Below, one piece after another: positions 23,041-35,200 of a stretch of DNA of 64,000 nucleotides. Every line of letters begins with the position of its first letter. Within the stretch, counting starts at the first letter, position 1. Source of the DNA: Spongilla lacustris (taxonomy: Eukaryota > Porifera > Demospongiae > Spongillida > Spongillidae). Made by a program: the position numbers and the translations under genes. A model generated the notes under the pieces. It ran no database searches. It saw nothing but the letters and a program-made list of their open reading frames with translations, and had not been told where the DNA came from. The stretch is taken from NCBI GenBank assembly GCA_949361645.1, contig OX442415.1:22053790-22117789 (forward strand). Reading direction: 5' to 3'.

Positions 23041-25850
23041 TACACGAATGATTCTCTTTCAAGCGAGGAATTGACTATGACTGATGAGGTGACTTTTTCT
23101 CAAAAGAAATGGGTCCATGCAGGCCGGGCACTGTTCATCAACTACTCGAATGTCATTGGAGAGGAATATGGCAAAATTGCAACAATTGAAAGTGGCGCTT
23201 CTTGAAAAGCTATGTCCAGAAACCTGAAACTGTCTTTTTTGATAATGGGTAAGTTACCACAGGAGCGTCGGCTCATTGGAAGTCATGGTGGTGATTGAGA
23301 TAGAAATTGATGCAAGGGAGAGAGCTGGGGTGACATTTGTCACTATACTACCAGGAATCATGGCACAAAGGTTCTTCCTACTGCTGCAGCCTTGTTTAGT
23401 GGTGATTCTTCTTCTGTATGTTGTTCTTACTGTGGACAGTCATACTCATCAGTCTCATGCAAGACAGTAGTTGGTTCTGATGCCAGGAAGCAAGTACTGA
23501 CTAAGACTGGCAGATGTTTTCTGTGCCTAAGGAAACAACACATGAGCAGGGACTGCAAATCCACCACAAAGTGCTACAGTTGCTTGGGAAAGCACCACAA
23601 TAGCATTTGTTCCAGGACTGCACAAAACAAAGAATCCGTGCATCTGATGAATGTGTAAATAATCAGTGTGTACCTATAGGAAGTAAACTTCCTGTATGTG
23701 GACACAAAAACTCCAGTATTACTTCAGACAGTGACAACTGGTGTTCTTCGACCCAGGATGATTTTCTTACATTACAAACCGATTTATAACAGCACTGTCA
23801 CTATCATCTTAGCAAGCAGAAACAATGCTGATCGATGAAGAAAAAAAACAGAACCGTGACATTGTGAAAACTGGAGAAAAAATTGGAGCGCAGTACCTCT
23901 CATTTGTGAACCTTTGTCTAGGCAACCAATCATGTGCATGGGCGAACGATTCCCACACATATCTGGATTGGATCTGGCAGATCCACACTTCAGTGGTGAA
24001 AATCTTGATGTGAATATCCTCATTGCATCTGATCACTACTGGTAGGTAGTAACTGGGAATGTAATGAGAGGGGTGTGTGAACCAACGGCGATCGAAACGA
24101 AATTTAAGTGGGTCCTGTCCCGTGGGACCTGTACATTATTGGTTCTCAAGTGAACCATCTGTTGCAAATCTTGTTTCCTCACATGTACTACAACTGGATG
24201 CATCTCCTGATACAACTGAATCTGAGGCAAACCCTATGAGTTGAGTCAGAAGAGATTACGAGGTTTAGAATCTGACATTGGCAAGGTAGGCAAAGTTCAT
24301 TATATCCCACATCATCCTGTCATTGCGTTGGACAAGGCAACCACAAAGCTAAGGGTAGTGTATGATGCTTCATCAAGATCAAATGGACCTTTCTGAATGA
24401 CTGTCTGTTCGCTGGTTCTACCTACCTTTGGTCAAAACATCATTTTTCAGCACAAGATTGCCCTAGTTGGAGACAAAGAAAAGCATTCCTCATGATATCT
24501 GTTGATGAAGAGGATGGAGCTGTGTTACAATTTCTATGGCTGGATGATATTGAAAAAGAATAGCTAAAACTGAAGAGGACAGAGTTTCTATGGCTGGATG
24601 ATACTGAAAAAGAACTGCTAAAACTTGTGATGATGTGTTTCACTTGGGTTGTGTTTGGGGTATCATCAAGTCCGTTTGTCCTCAAAGTTACATGTACCAT
24701 CACATGAAGCAATATGAGTCCTTGGATGCACCATTTGTCCAGAAGTTTGCATGGTCCATATATGACCTTTGATGCAGATGATGAAGAGAGTGTTTATGAA
24801 TTGTATGTGAAGGCAAAGAACAAGTTGTCTGAGGGTAGGTTCGTCTTGAGAAAATGTGTTTCCAGTTCATCAATGATGCAAGGTAGAATCAACCATCAGG
24901 AACAACTTCAATCACGATTGACCACTTTGGACCAACACATTGCTGAGGAAAATGTGTCATATGCCAAAAAATACTCTTGGTTATGAGCAGTACTTTCAAG
25001 GTTATAGTTTGTGCATTGGAATATCATAGAGGGCTCAATATCAGTCACATTTCAGAATCCACAAGAACATTGGAACCTTTTAAGTCAGCCTCTTATCCAG
25101 ATTCTACAACCCATTGGATATCATCACACCAGTCATGATTCTATTTAAGATGCTAGCACAAGACTTATGTGAAGCCAAGTTAAGCTGGGGTGAGTCTCTC
25201 TCCGGAGAACTACTATGAAAATGGAATAGATTAGTAGATAGCCTTCAGCAAGCACCCTCAATTTCAGTTCCAAGATGTTATTTCCATGGAATTGAGAAAA
25301 CAAGCATCGTTTGCAGCCTTCAAGGCTTCTCTGATGCATTTTTAGGTGCATATGCTGCAGTTGTATACCTAAATATTGAGATACCCATGGGATGTAGTCT
25401 GCGGTTTGTTACTTCTAAGACCAGAGTGGCACATGATTCCAAGACTTGAGCTCTTAGGAGCATTGCTGCTGGCAAAGCTGCTCCCTGGAGTGTTACAAAT
25501 GGAATTGTCACCTGTGTGCCTCACAGATTCAAAGGTTACACTACACTGGATCACAGGTACAGTCTACCCACGATAATGTCCACTTTGCTACAGTCCATCC
25601 GTGATAATGTCCACTATTTTCGCTTAACCAACTAACTCTTACTAAGCTAAACGTTGCATTGCTACTGTCTGTTTCACTATATACAGTCCACCATTTTCGG
25701 AGTTCCCGTCGAACGGACTATATCGAGGATAGACTGTAATAGTGATTGGATGCAATTTGTTCAGAACAGTCTAAATTGCATCTGTGAGCTTGTTCCTAAT
25801 GAGTGTTGGAAGTTATGTCCTGGATCTAGCAATCCAGCAGATATGCTGTG
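23041..25850 (+). pseudogene. BEL/Pao LTR-retrotransposon gag-pol remnant
   Basis: The order follows BEL/Pao gag-pol. Near 23511-23620 are two CCHC-like zinc knuckles (CFLCLRKQHMSRDC, then CYSCLGKHHNSIC). Near 23950-24060 is the linker after the protease (FPHISGLDLADPHFSG). From 24290 to 24380 is the RT start (HYIPHHPVIALDKATTKLRV). At 24480-24540 is the catalytic-aspartate block (MISVDEEDGAVLQFLW). At 24655-24690 is VFGVSSSPF. At 24756-24830 is the region after the second RT motif (DADDEESVYELY). At 25320-25550 is the RNase H-type region (FSDAFLGAYAA, RLELLGALLLAKLL, LTDSKVTLHWITG). At 25740-25850 is the pre-integrase segment ending NPADM. Frameshifts, stops, a duplicated block near 24530-24610 and a MITE insertion make it dead. 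The integrase core and LTRs are not recognisable. Confidence 0.85.
25560..25736. mobile_element. 177-bp MITE with TA target duplication inside BEL/Pao relic
   Basis: Starts CAGTCTACCCACG and ends CGAGGATAGACTG, imperfect terminal inverted repeats, with TA on both sides (25558-25559 and 25737-25738). Removing the segment with one TA returns the host retroelement to a continuous frame, which confirms the borders. TA duplication and CAGT ends point to the Tc1/mariner group. It encodes nothing. Confidence 0.85.
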
Positions 25851-25967
25851 ATATTCTAGCTTCAGTCAAATCTCCGAATTCCACTGACAAAGTTTACAAG
25901 ACACGCACTTGAATATCTGCACTGAATCACTGCGCAGGATCACATGTGCATACATACTAATTTATTA

Positions 25968-27900
25968 ATAAATGAGTTCACTACAATATCTCTTTCCCAA
26001 AAGATCGGGTTGAGCAGGTAGAGCAATTTCCTCAGCTTGCATGTCCACAGCCTGAGGTCTTTCCACTTCTTGCTCCTCTGGCTCTTCCATCCTTTCCCTA
26101 TCTATCTGAGCCTTCTCTCTTCCAATGGCCTCATACTCTTCCGATGTATCTTCCTTGCGCTGCATCCTCAACTGATCTTGATGCCTCCGGCACATGATCC
26201 CATCCTGCAATTGCACTGGGAAAGATACTGGCCCTGTCTGCTTCACTATCTGTCCATCATCCACCTTTCTTATACACCTTCACTTAGACTTTCTCTTGTT
26301 CTTGTTCTCCACAGCTCTGGCATCCATGGCTTTTGTGCCACTCTCTCCGCCAAATTAGGCCAAACCCATTTAGTCTAGACCACAACTGCCTGCCAAATAG
26401 AAGTTCTGCTGGAGATACCCCTGTAGTTGTCTGCGGTGTTATACGATACTTGAACAGAAACCATGACAATCGATCTGCTTTTGTAGCCCCTGCTTCATAG
26501 TTTGCACTGCTTTCTCAGTCAGTCCGTTTGACGATGGATGATACGGGGCTGAAGTAATATGCAACACACAATTGCTCTTAAGGAATTGTTTAAACTCATC
26601 ATTTGTAAAATGTGAGCCATTATCTGTCACCACTCTATCTGGAAGCCCATATCATGCACAAATTGCTCTTAGTCTCTGGATAATAGTACCCTCCGATGTT
26701 GCGTCCTTCATATCCTCCACCTCAATTCATTTTGAGGGCATCGATAACAACCAAAAGCATTTGACCACGGACCCAGCTTAGTCCATGTGGATTCTTGCCC
26801 ATGGTCTGGTGGGCCATGGCCAAGGCGCTACAGAAAGAGATGCACGACACAACTGGCATTCAACACACAACCCCACCATTCTTTCTATCTTTCGATCCAT
26901 CTTAGGCCCCTGAACCAACATCCTTGCCATCCCTTTCATTCTAGTTATCCCAGGGTGACCACAATGTAACTCGCTCAATATATACTCCCTCCCTTGTGGT
27001 GGAACTACCACCCTGTTTCTCCAGAGGATACATCCATCATGGCTTGACAATTCCATTCGACATTGCCAATAGTGAGCCATCTAGTCAAAATGTATTGTAA
27101 TACCTGTGACAAAAAGGGATATTTCTTTGTCCACCCTTTTATGCTTGACCAATCCACTGGGGAATCCTGCATATTCCTAACCAGCAATACAATCTCTGGT
27201 GCCTCATTCTCCTCATCCCCTGCCTCACTTTCAACTGGCAACCAGTCAAGTCCATCCGCATTGCTATGTTCATTCGTTCTTTGAAAAGCCAATCGGTATT
27301 CATACGCGGCCAGAGACAGTATCCATCTATGAACTCTTCCAGATATCTGAGTAGAAATACCTCTCTGGAGGTCAAATAACTGCATGCAGTAACTATTTGT
27401 GATCGGTGATCAATGGCGCATAGATATAAATGAAACCATTTTACCCTGAATTTACAAGCTAACCCCTCCTTTTCCAACTGGGAATAATTCTGTTCTGCTT
27501 TGGACAATGTTTGTGATACAAATGCAATTGGGCGCATACAAAACGATTTCCATTGATATATACCTTCAATGATGTTAGTAACTCTTAAAGGCTGCCCTTC
27601 CTTCCTCCTGTCCATGACCAACCAACTCCAGGACGCAACAATCCTTACAAAGGTACTTAAACTGTAGCTATATTTGGCAGAAACTTAGCATAGTATGTTA
27701 ACAGCCCAACGTACGATTTCAACTGTACCACATTCTTTTTTCTGGGGCTTTTTGAATTGCCTTTTACTTCTTCTGCTATGGGATAAATGCCTGTGACATC
27801 CACTTTATGTCATAAACACACACTTTTCTTTCTTTAGTGAATACCTGAATCTCAACACTGTCCTCAATAGTGCTACATGCTCTTCCTTTGAGCCCCCTGA
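25968..27900 (-). pseudogene. Ty3/Gypsy retrotransposon pol remnant
   Basis: Read on the minus strand from 27900 down. 27895-27810 has the RT-connection block EHVALLRTVLRF / KKEKCVF. 27790-27650 has GIYPIAEEVKG and LLTYYAKFLPNIATV. 27560-27420 has the RNase H block RPIAFVSQTLSKAEQNYSQL then EKEGLAC. 26990-26850 has the integrase H2C2 finger (HCGHPGITRMKG, CVECQLC). 26640-26520 has the integrase core (VTDNGSHFTNDEF, SNGLTEKAVQTMKQGL). 26470-26380 has the later RITPQTTTGVSPAELLFGR. The charged C-terminal tail ends at 25968. Frameshifts separate the blocks, and gag, protease and the RT catalytic core are missing. It abuts the BEL/Pao relic, which lies on the opposite strand. No LTRs were seen. 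Confidence 0.88.
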
Positions 27901-27956
27901 TATCGAGAGTTACGGTAACTCTCAAATAGGATTTGTGCCGTATCATCAGAGATTAT

Positions 27957-29158
27957 ATATAAAGGGATTGGAAATGAGCCCACTTATCACATATTAACGC
28001 GTGCCATCCTTACCGAATCCTTATAGGTGTATCAAACCCACAAGCGCTGTGGACGGTTTTTTCAATGCACATGTACGTGTATACTACAATTTGCTTCCTC
28101 AGTCAGTTCTGTGTTTTTTCTTGTCCTTATACTTCCTAATGCCCATGTCCAGTAAGGTGCTCTTGGACCAGCCTGCACTGAGCATTGACCAATACAACAA
28201 ACACATAATTTGCTCTTGATTGCTGGTGTTACTAGTCTTACAACTGATGACAGGTTTACAGGCTGACAAGCATGCAGATGGTTACATGTACGTATTTCAA
28301 GTTCAATAGCAACAAAAATCTCAAAGGACACACACACTCAATCCATTGAACATCAACAAAACAGATTAGAACAAGCTGACCAGCCACTGTCCAGTTTGAA
28401 CAACACCTTCTGATATGACTGGCACAGAGACAGTGCAAGTCGACGGCGATGGATCAACTCTAGCCTCAAGTTGATATCTTGTAATAGCTATAGAGGAAAC
28501 GTGAACACTGACATTCTTGCGTTCAATGGACACTATAAACGAATGCTTCGCGCGTTCCTTGGTTCTCCCCAGTTTAAATTTTCTTTTACCTATCACCTTT
28601 GAAGAAGCGCATGCCGTGTAGCATTCGTGACTTATACGTAAAAGCATTTGGACGCAAAAATATGACGCAACAGCTACAAGACAATATAGGTTTTAGGTAC
28701 CTGACGTGCTCGATGAAGGGTGAACTGTCCCACAAAATTACCCTACCCGACATTGTACTGGCTCAGTTCCGAGCATAGTCGCTACAAACAAACCACACCA
28801 CGCAAAAGTTCAATCACCTAGCATGTTTTGTAGTGATTTTCAGAATGAAGAGACTCAGGATTCCTAAGATTTTGTCCCACAAAAAAAGGCACTACGGACA
28901 ATCGCCATTTTGGCCAAATAACGCTTTTAAAAAGCGCGATAGAACACTTTTAGCCGTTTTAAAATAGAGCAGCACGAGGTGCCTGTAGTAGCCTACCTTC
29001 CCACAGCAGTGAAAAGTCACTTCTCTTCTTGGTTGGAACAAACAGTCGATTTTTAGACCCCGTTTCACACTTTACAACACGTGCGATTCACACATGGTCG
29101 GATGGTACGCACGGTCGACTCTATGGGCGCACGTGATGCGTTTCCAATCCCTTTATAT
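27957..29158. repeat. 1.2-kb segment bounded by 18-bp inverted repeats
   Basis: ATATAAAGGGATTGGAAA at 27957-27974 has an exact inverted match at 29141-29158. Both have CAGAGAT just outside (27947 and the complement near 29158-29164). The segment begins just beyond the point where the Gypsy pol frame is cut off, so it may be an insertion. GC and CpG content rise toward 28700-29170. A 93-codon minus-strand frame at 28366-28647 has no recognised domain. A promoter or first exon of an unknown minus-strand gene is an alternative reading. Confidence 0.45.
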
Positions 29159-29358
29159 CTCTGGTATCATGAATATCATTAAAAAACGCGATCCGCGTAT
29201 AACTCACGAACCGAGAAACGGATAGTGTAGCTCTTTATTGCTATCGAGCCACAATGGAAAGACGATCATTTTCATGTTTTGTTCAAGTCGCCAAACCGTT
29301 TACTTTATGAGAACAAAAAAGGTCGTAGTCCTCGTTCCCAGACCGTAATTTGTCCATA

Positions 29359-29379
29359 GTCGTCGTCGTCGTCGTCGTC
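29359..29379. repeat. (GTC)n microsatellite
   Basis: Seven GTC units; on the minus strand in one frame this would be a run of aspartate codons, but no gene frame supports that. Confidence 0.85.
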
Positions 29380-29452
29380 TTTATGGGTGAGTATAACTCG
29401 AGATAGGAAAGGTTTAAAGAGCGCCAGTTACACCAAAAATCGTAGGAAAATC

Positions 29453-29628
29453 ATACCGACTGCCCCTTGATGTCAGATATACATGTTTGGTATAAAGCAA
29501 TAATTACGTCCGAGTACCGTTAGGAACAGTTTTAGAGAGTGCAAAGTACGCCAATACCTATACCGACTGCCCCTTGATGTCAGATATACTAATACATGGA
29601 ACTGTTTGGCATAAAGCGTCCGAGTACC
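29453..29628. repeat. two-copy direct repeat, about 107-bp period
   Basis: 29453-29518 and 29560-29628 share ATACCGACTGCCCCTTGATG, then GTCAGATATAC, GTTTGG.ATAAAGC and CGTCCGAGTACC. The second copy has a small insertion. Confidence 0.7.
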
Positions 29629-29714
29629 AAACACAAGCGTTCCCATGACAATACCCATACGTATAATTAGAATTTTAATTAGAATTTTATGGTATTGCTT
29701 AACTAGCTTTAGCG

Positions 29715-29990
29715 TTGTCACGGGAACGAAAGAGGAGAGCTAAGCAACGAGAGGAATACCTCCAAAATCAAGACGACGAGTTAGAGTCCTCCCGAATTCG
29801 GTACGATGCTGATGCGGAACAAAGGCGGACGTCTGCTCGTGCCATGTACAGAGCAAATCTGGAGCTTCTAAGAGGTGGCGACAGGAAAAGAATTCTGTTG
29901 CAGTGCAAGTTTCTATTATAAGAGGCGGCGTTATGAACTGAACTCAGACGAGAAACGAGCTTCTTAGAGGGAAAGCTTGGCGCGCGAGTT
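29715..29990 (+). pseudogene. Arg-rich coiled repeat protein fragment, probably transposon-derived
   Basis: A 68-codon frame (29715-29921) is rich in R, E, Q and A with a repeating RxRYxA pattern (SRIRYDADAEQRR, SARAMYRANLELLR). The same composition resumes in other frames to about 29990 (KRRRYELNSDEKRA). Such heptad-like Arg-rich leaders are common at the start of Helitron-like and other mobile-element proteins in invertebrates, as far as I recall. No helicase or Rep domain follows, so assignment is uncertain. It could be an exon of an unknown gene. Confidence 0.35.
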
Positions 29991-30172
29991 TGGAACTGAC
30001 TAGAACAGCAGCAAATGTAACATAGCTGTTAACATTGTTTTGCTAGGCAATAAACATGGGAATTACAACGGCTAGATTTTATCATACAATCGTATTTACT
30101 TCAAGTATGTACGGGTTGCAAAGTACATGTACACCTATATACTAGTAGTCACTTATAAAAAAAAAGAATGAA

Positions 30173-30455
30173 ACAAGATATAAAAACATTCTCTCTGAGA
30201 AAGTTAGTGGTATATAGGATTTGAAGGCAATGGTGGTGTAAAAAGGAAGGGAACAAGGGATCAACGATGGTACAATTTTTTTAATAGTCCTATATTTAGC
30301 ACTTTTGTAGTACGTACATTTTACATTGCTAAATATAGGACTATTAAAAAAATTGTACCATCGTTGATCCCTTGTTCCCTTCCTTTTTACACCACCATTG
30401 CCTTCAAATCCTATATACCACTAACTTTCTCAGAGAGAATGTTTTTATATCTTGT
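30173..30455. mobile_element. 283-bp foldback element with 128-bp arms
   Basis: Left arm 30173-30301 and right arm 30328-30455 are almost perfect inverted copies around a 26-bp loop. Words from its ends (GAGAATGTTTTTATAT, TTCAAATCCTATAT, GTTCCCTTGCTTTTTACACC) recur as fragments near 38.74, 40.17, 40.43, 44.05, 46.93, 49.09, 49.59 and 50.0 kb, so it is the clearest member of a dispersed family. No coding capacity. Confidence 0.85.
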
Positions 30456-30719
30456 CAATATATCATCAATGTAAAAAATCACCTTTGCAGTTCCTTCTAA
30501 TACATTTCCATGGACTTTTGAAAAATAATAATTAGCTTGCTCAAAGAACATGCGTAAGAAGGTAGAGAGGGAATACTGTATGTGTAGGCTAGGGTTTATT
30601 GAAGTGTAGTATGAGATAGTAAATTTATTGTATTTATTTTATTTTTATTTATTTTTCAAGGTCATCCCTGTCGTTATGTGTTATATTTGTATATGTATGT
30701 CTTACTACATGTACCTGCC

Positions 30720-31090
30720 CTTGTTAACTTTCTCTGAAGATTTTGAATTACTTTTTCCACCAGATCTTCTAGGCTGCTAATGTATACTAATCAAAAATGT
30801 TGGTTGAGATTTGCATAGTTGCATGTATGCTAACATTTACAGCTCTATGTGCACTCTGTACCTAGAATGATATTATACACTTGCCCAATACGTGTAGGTT
30901 AGAAACCACATTTGTATACATGTACGTAACTTTGAGCCTTAAATTATGCTGTGATTAATGTACATACATGCTTTAATGCAATGTCTCTTTATGTAATTAA
31001 TACATTTTTCTTGTACTGGCCAAATGTGTACATTTGCTAAATGTTTCTAAAGTCACTTTAGGCACTTTCAGTGTAGAGTACTACTATACC
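30720..31090. repeat. segmental duplication, paralogue of 17370-17680
   Basis: See the partner at 17370. It is followed near 31140-31190 by a fragment resembling the satellite (CTTTGAAAAGATTGTAAGTG). It lies about 1.1 kb upstream of the first secure ROCO exon. Confidence 0.7.
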
Positions 31091-31235
31091 ATATATAAGG
31101 ATTGGATATTTGTGTGCTTGTTTTAACATTGATATCTTTGCTTTGAAAAGATTGTAAGTGCTCTCAGTATGTCAAGCAGTTCCTGGTAAGGTTATGTGAT
31201 ATATTGTGTGCTGATTTTAACTGTTTTACTTTCAG

Positions 31236-31255
31236 AATCAGATTACAGAGAGAAG
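31236..31255 (+). CDS. possible small upstream exon of the ROCO gene
   Basis: A 20-nt segment has a pyrimidine-rich acceptor (TTTTACTTTCAG) before it and a GTGAGT donor after it. Its last base supplies the first position of the codon completed by the first two bases of the secure exon at 32238 (giving D-D-Y-Q-K), so the phase fits; the chance of that is one in three. No further upstream exon or start codon was recognised, so the N-terminus is unresolved. Confidence 0.3.
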
Positions 31256-32237
31256 GTGAGTCTCACTAAAAATAATAATAGATATGTCAACATGCCACAA
31301 CTGTATTGAACTTATGTAAGGTTGGGTGATTTTGACATCAAAAACATACAGTGTAATGTGGAGAAAATGATTTTAAAGTCACATTTCTTAACTAATTCAT
31401 CATTGTGCTTATTCCAATAACTCCCCTTCCATATTACAGCTTGCTCATGTAGGTACATTCATGTGCTAAATAATTAAACACATTGCAAGTTACACAGTGC
31501 AAGAAATAAGCAATGCAGCCAGTGTGATTATTATTGCAGCTGCTAAGTAATTGTAATATACAATTAATTGGGCCCTCTCAACATCTCCATGACTACCATG
31601 TTACATGTGATAAGCTGACTGACAACATCACTGATTAGTTCCACCTCATGAATACATGCATGAAATTAGTGTGTACACAAATTCAATTTACTTAATAATG
31701 CAAAATTGACTTAACCATGCATTGGGAGGATTAGCACACTAGTTGGGTGAACAATCTTGTTGATCTAGAGTAATGAGTGCATATGGCAGGAATCAAAATG
31801 AAGTGCAGGTGTTGTTACAATCTGGATCAACGGATTGTTTCCCAACCGTAAGAGCTAAGGGTATGTAAGCCATAAACCTGCAAAGGGAGCACACTTGGTA
31901 GTTAGCTTGAGAGGAATAACCTATTACACATATTATAGGCCTATACATTAGTTATATGGCTGCTGGTTGTTTCAACTTAAACTACTGCTTCAACAATCTG
32001 ACCTTTAGTTCATGTTGCTCTAAGATTTCTTTGTGACCAGACGCTCCAGTAGTCAAAATTGCAATGCATATGAATACAGAATACCCCCAAGCTGAATATT
32101 CTAATGGCATTCCATGGAAAAGTTATAAAAATGTCCCATTATCTACATGTATCTCCCTGTAGTTAGTGTTTGATGTTTGAATTTCACTCATAGTACTGAT
32201 GTGTCAATAATGGATCAAATTTTTTAATTACTCACAG
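31256..32237. other. probable intron or 5' region of the ROCO gene
   Basis: AT-rich, no coding block recognised. It ends in the acceptor TTTTTAATTACTCACAG. A start codon at 32238 in another frame hits a stop within 20 codons, so the exon at 32238 needs an upstream exon. Confidence 0.45.
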
Positions 32238-35200
32238 ATGACTACCAAAAAGCCCTCAAACGTGGAAAGGTGGAAGTGGCATATGGGAAGGTGATGTTTA
32301 TCGGTGAATCAGGAGCTGGAAAAACAAGTCTGCTCAGGGCATTGATGAAACTACCAATAGTCAAAGCTAACAGTACTGTCATGGCCGACATTTGGTCTCT
32401 GAAGTGGAGAAAAGCTGCCACAACTGAAGATGGATACTGGAGTGAGGTTAGTGAGGAGGATGAACTGAAGGAACTGGCAATTCTAGCCAACCAAGTCATG
32501 CGTTCAGAGTCTGTTAGTGGATTGTCACCAGCCACTGACACACCCACCCCTACATTAGAGTCTCCACAGCCTGGTGATGTTGATGACAATCTTCTAAAGC
32601 AAGCCAATAAAGAGCTGAGTGAAATCATTGACAAAAGCAAAGTGTATTCATCAACAGAAAGAATTGAGTCTGACCAGTACCTCAATGTGTGGGACAGTGG
32701 AGGGCAAAGGGTATTTTTAGATGTGCTTCCTCCTTTTCTGACATTGCGGACAATGTTTTGTCTCATGTTTGATGCTTCAAAACCACTGAGTGAAAAGGTA
32801 GAAGTGAATTGGAATAAAGAAGGCCATTCCACACATTTAGAAACATTAAAAATAACTCGAAAAGATCTTATACTTCAATGGATGTATTGTATTCATAGCA
32901 CCTTTTTAAATAGAAATGATCTTTTAGTCACAATTCCAGGTCAAGAGAGCCAGATATCTTCATTTCCACAAATTCTGGTAATAGGAACACATGGTGATAA
33001 GATTACTGACGATGACAAGGAAGCTATAAAAGATGAACTTGAACTAATATGCCCATGCCACGACCAAGTGATGGAAACACTAATACTGGATACCATGAAA
33101 AGGGATGATGAGGAAGATCCTGCAATTAAGAAAGTGATGGAGCTTGTGAAAGTGTTTGTTTCAGATGCTCTGTGTATCAGCACTCCTGTGGCTTGGGTGC
33201 TGTTTCGCAAAGTTTTCATTAAGATAACAACAAAACAAAACAGGCCTGTTGTTGAAATGGACAAAGTCGCAATAATTTCCCAATCATGTGGAATAGAGAA
33301 CAGTTCATTGAACAGTGTCCTCGGCTTCTACCATGACCTTGGAGTGTTCCTTCATTATGCATCTGTTGAGGGTCTGAAGGATGTGGTGATAGCCCAGCCT
33401 CAGTGGTTGGTGAAACATCTCGGTACCTTGCTGGCTCCAGAGCTACCTGATGAGAAGATAGATGGTCCAAAGGAGGCATGGATGTTGTTACGTCACCAGG
33501 GCATTCTTGTACGGCCACTATATGAAGAGGTATGGAAGGGAAAGAATGTTAGGCCACAAGCATTGGTTAATTTGTTAGAAAGCCTTTCTCTGATATCGAA
33601 GATAAAAAAAGAAGCCATTGCTATTCCAAGAGCTTCCTTAAAATATGATGGGTCCAATATGTACTTCATGCCAGGTGTGCTGCCCATATCCACCAAGGAG
33701 GTGGAGCCAGATGTCCATGCTGTTCTCACAGCTGCTCCACTGCACCTGGTGTTCAGTACAAAGTATGTCCCTCCAGGGTACTTTGTTCGATTGGTCACTG
33801 TTCTGAGCAGCAAGAATAATAATATTTGGATGATGTTTACTGATGAAATGGTTTCAAATATGATATTGTTTCAGTATCAAGTGAATAAAAGCTATGGAAG
33901 GATAGATAGCTTTACTGTATTTGGAGCACCATCTAGTATCCGCATAGATATCAGCAGAAAGGCACACTGTGCGTATAATAGCAGTAGAGCCAACTTCCCA
34001 TGTACATGTCAGGCACTGCTGAAAATGTTATATGGAGCAATCCATGAGGTACAGCAGTGGTTTCCTTCTGTTAAGGTTGAGCCAGCATTCCAGTGTAAAT
34101 GTTCCCACAAAGAGCCCCATTTTGTAACCATTTCATTAACACATGAAAGTTCAACTGTTCTTTCATGTGAATACCAACAAGTGCTTCCTCCTAGTGCAGA
34201 TGAACAACTTTGGTTAAGGATCCCACAGAGCAAGGTAAGTTGTCATTCAGAGTTGAAGCATTGACAATAACTATCTTATTCATTTCAAATAGGAGGCCAG
34301 TCCAATGCATGAAAATGAACTTAAAGTTCTAATAGCAGATATTCAAGAAAGTGCAATGCAAAATAAAGAGATTCGAGATAACAAAGAATTGATGGAAGAT
34401 ATTGAACATACCTCAAACCGATTGAAGGCTATGCAACATAACTTGTTATCAAGCCTTTTTAGAGCACTTGAGGTGGAGCATTGGGGAACAAAATATGATG
34501 ATTACATTACAGTCCTTAGAAATTGGTCAAGGGACATGGGAGGGGAAGCTAGAAGCCATCTTGTGTATCATTTAAAGAGGATTAGACTGCCACTATTGGG
34601 TCAAAAGTAAGGTCATGTGCACTGCATGCTGTATACTTAGTGATGTTTGATGTTTCTATAGGATAGATTACGGTAATTACTGCACTAGAGGTGACCAGGC
34701 ATCCAGTACTGTGCATAACCCTGGTGGAGGGAATGTAAGTGAAAGGATAGCAATTTGCAGAATATATGAGCTGTGATGCTTTTGTTGTCAAAACCTGTTT
34801 GACCTCATGTAGTGGATTGCAGTATTGACTGACAGTGAACTGGCAAGGTGTTCTAGCCTCATCAGTCATGATGCTGACCTCTCTGTATTGATTTCACATC
34901 TTGGAATACCAGTTGAAACACAGGGCGGTCTATCAAAAAAAGCGTTATCACTGCTTAAATGGTGGCAGCATCACCATGGCACTGAAGCCTCCAGGCACAA
35001 GCTAGCAGATATCCTCCAAAGCTGTGGCCAAGGATTTGAACAAGCTGCTGCATAGTAAGTATTCGTGAATGAGTCCTTATGTGATACATAGACATGCATT
35101 GACCAGTACATTTTATTGTACAGCTTCAAACCTAATATGAAGACATTAGTAAGCAGCCTCAGTAAAGAGTGTGCTGTGAAGTGGTACAGACTTGGTCTTG

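Larger units (their letters stand above)
29171..29714. other. CpG-containing non-coding stretch
   Basis: Contains a (GTC)n microsatellite and an imperfect direct repeat, listed separately. No gene is supported. Confidence 0.4.

Noticed and set aside
23041..27900. Intact retroelement or endogenous virus with envelope
   Set aside because: Both pol regions are frameshifted and truncated, with no LTRs and no envelope-like frame.
32242..32832. 196-codon minus-strand frame opposite the Roc domain
   Set aside because: It is the antisense shadow of the coding exon, Ser/Leu-rich, with no domain.
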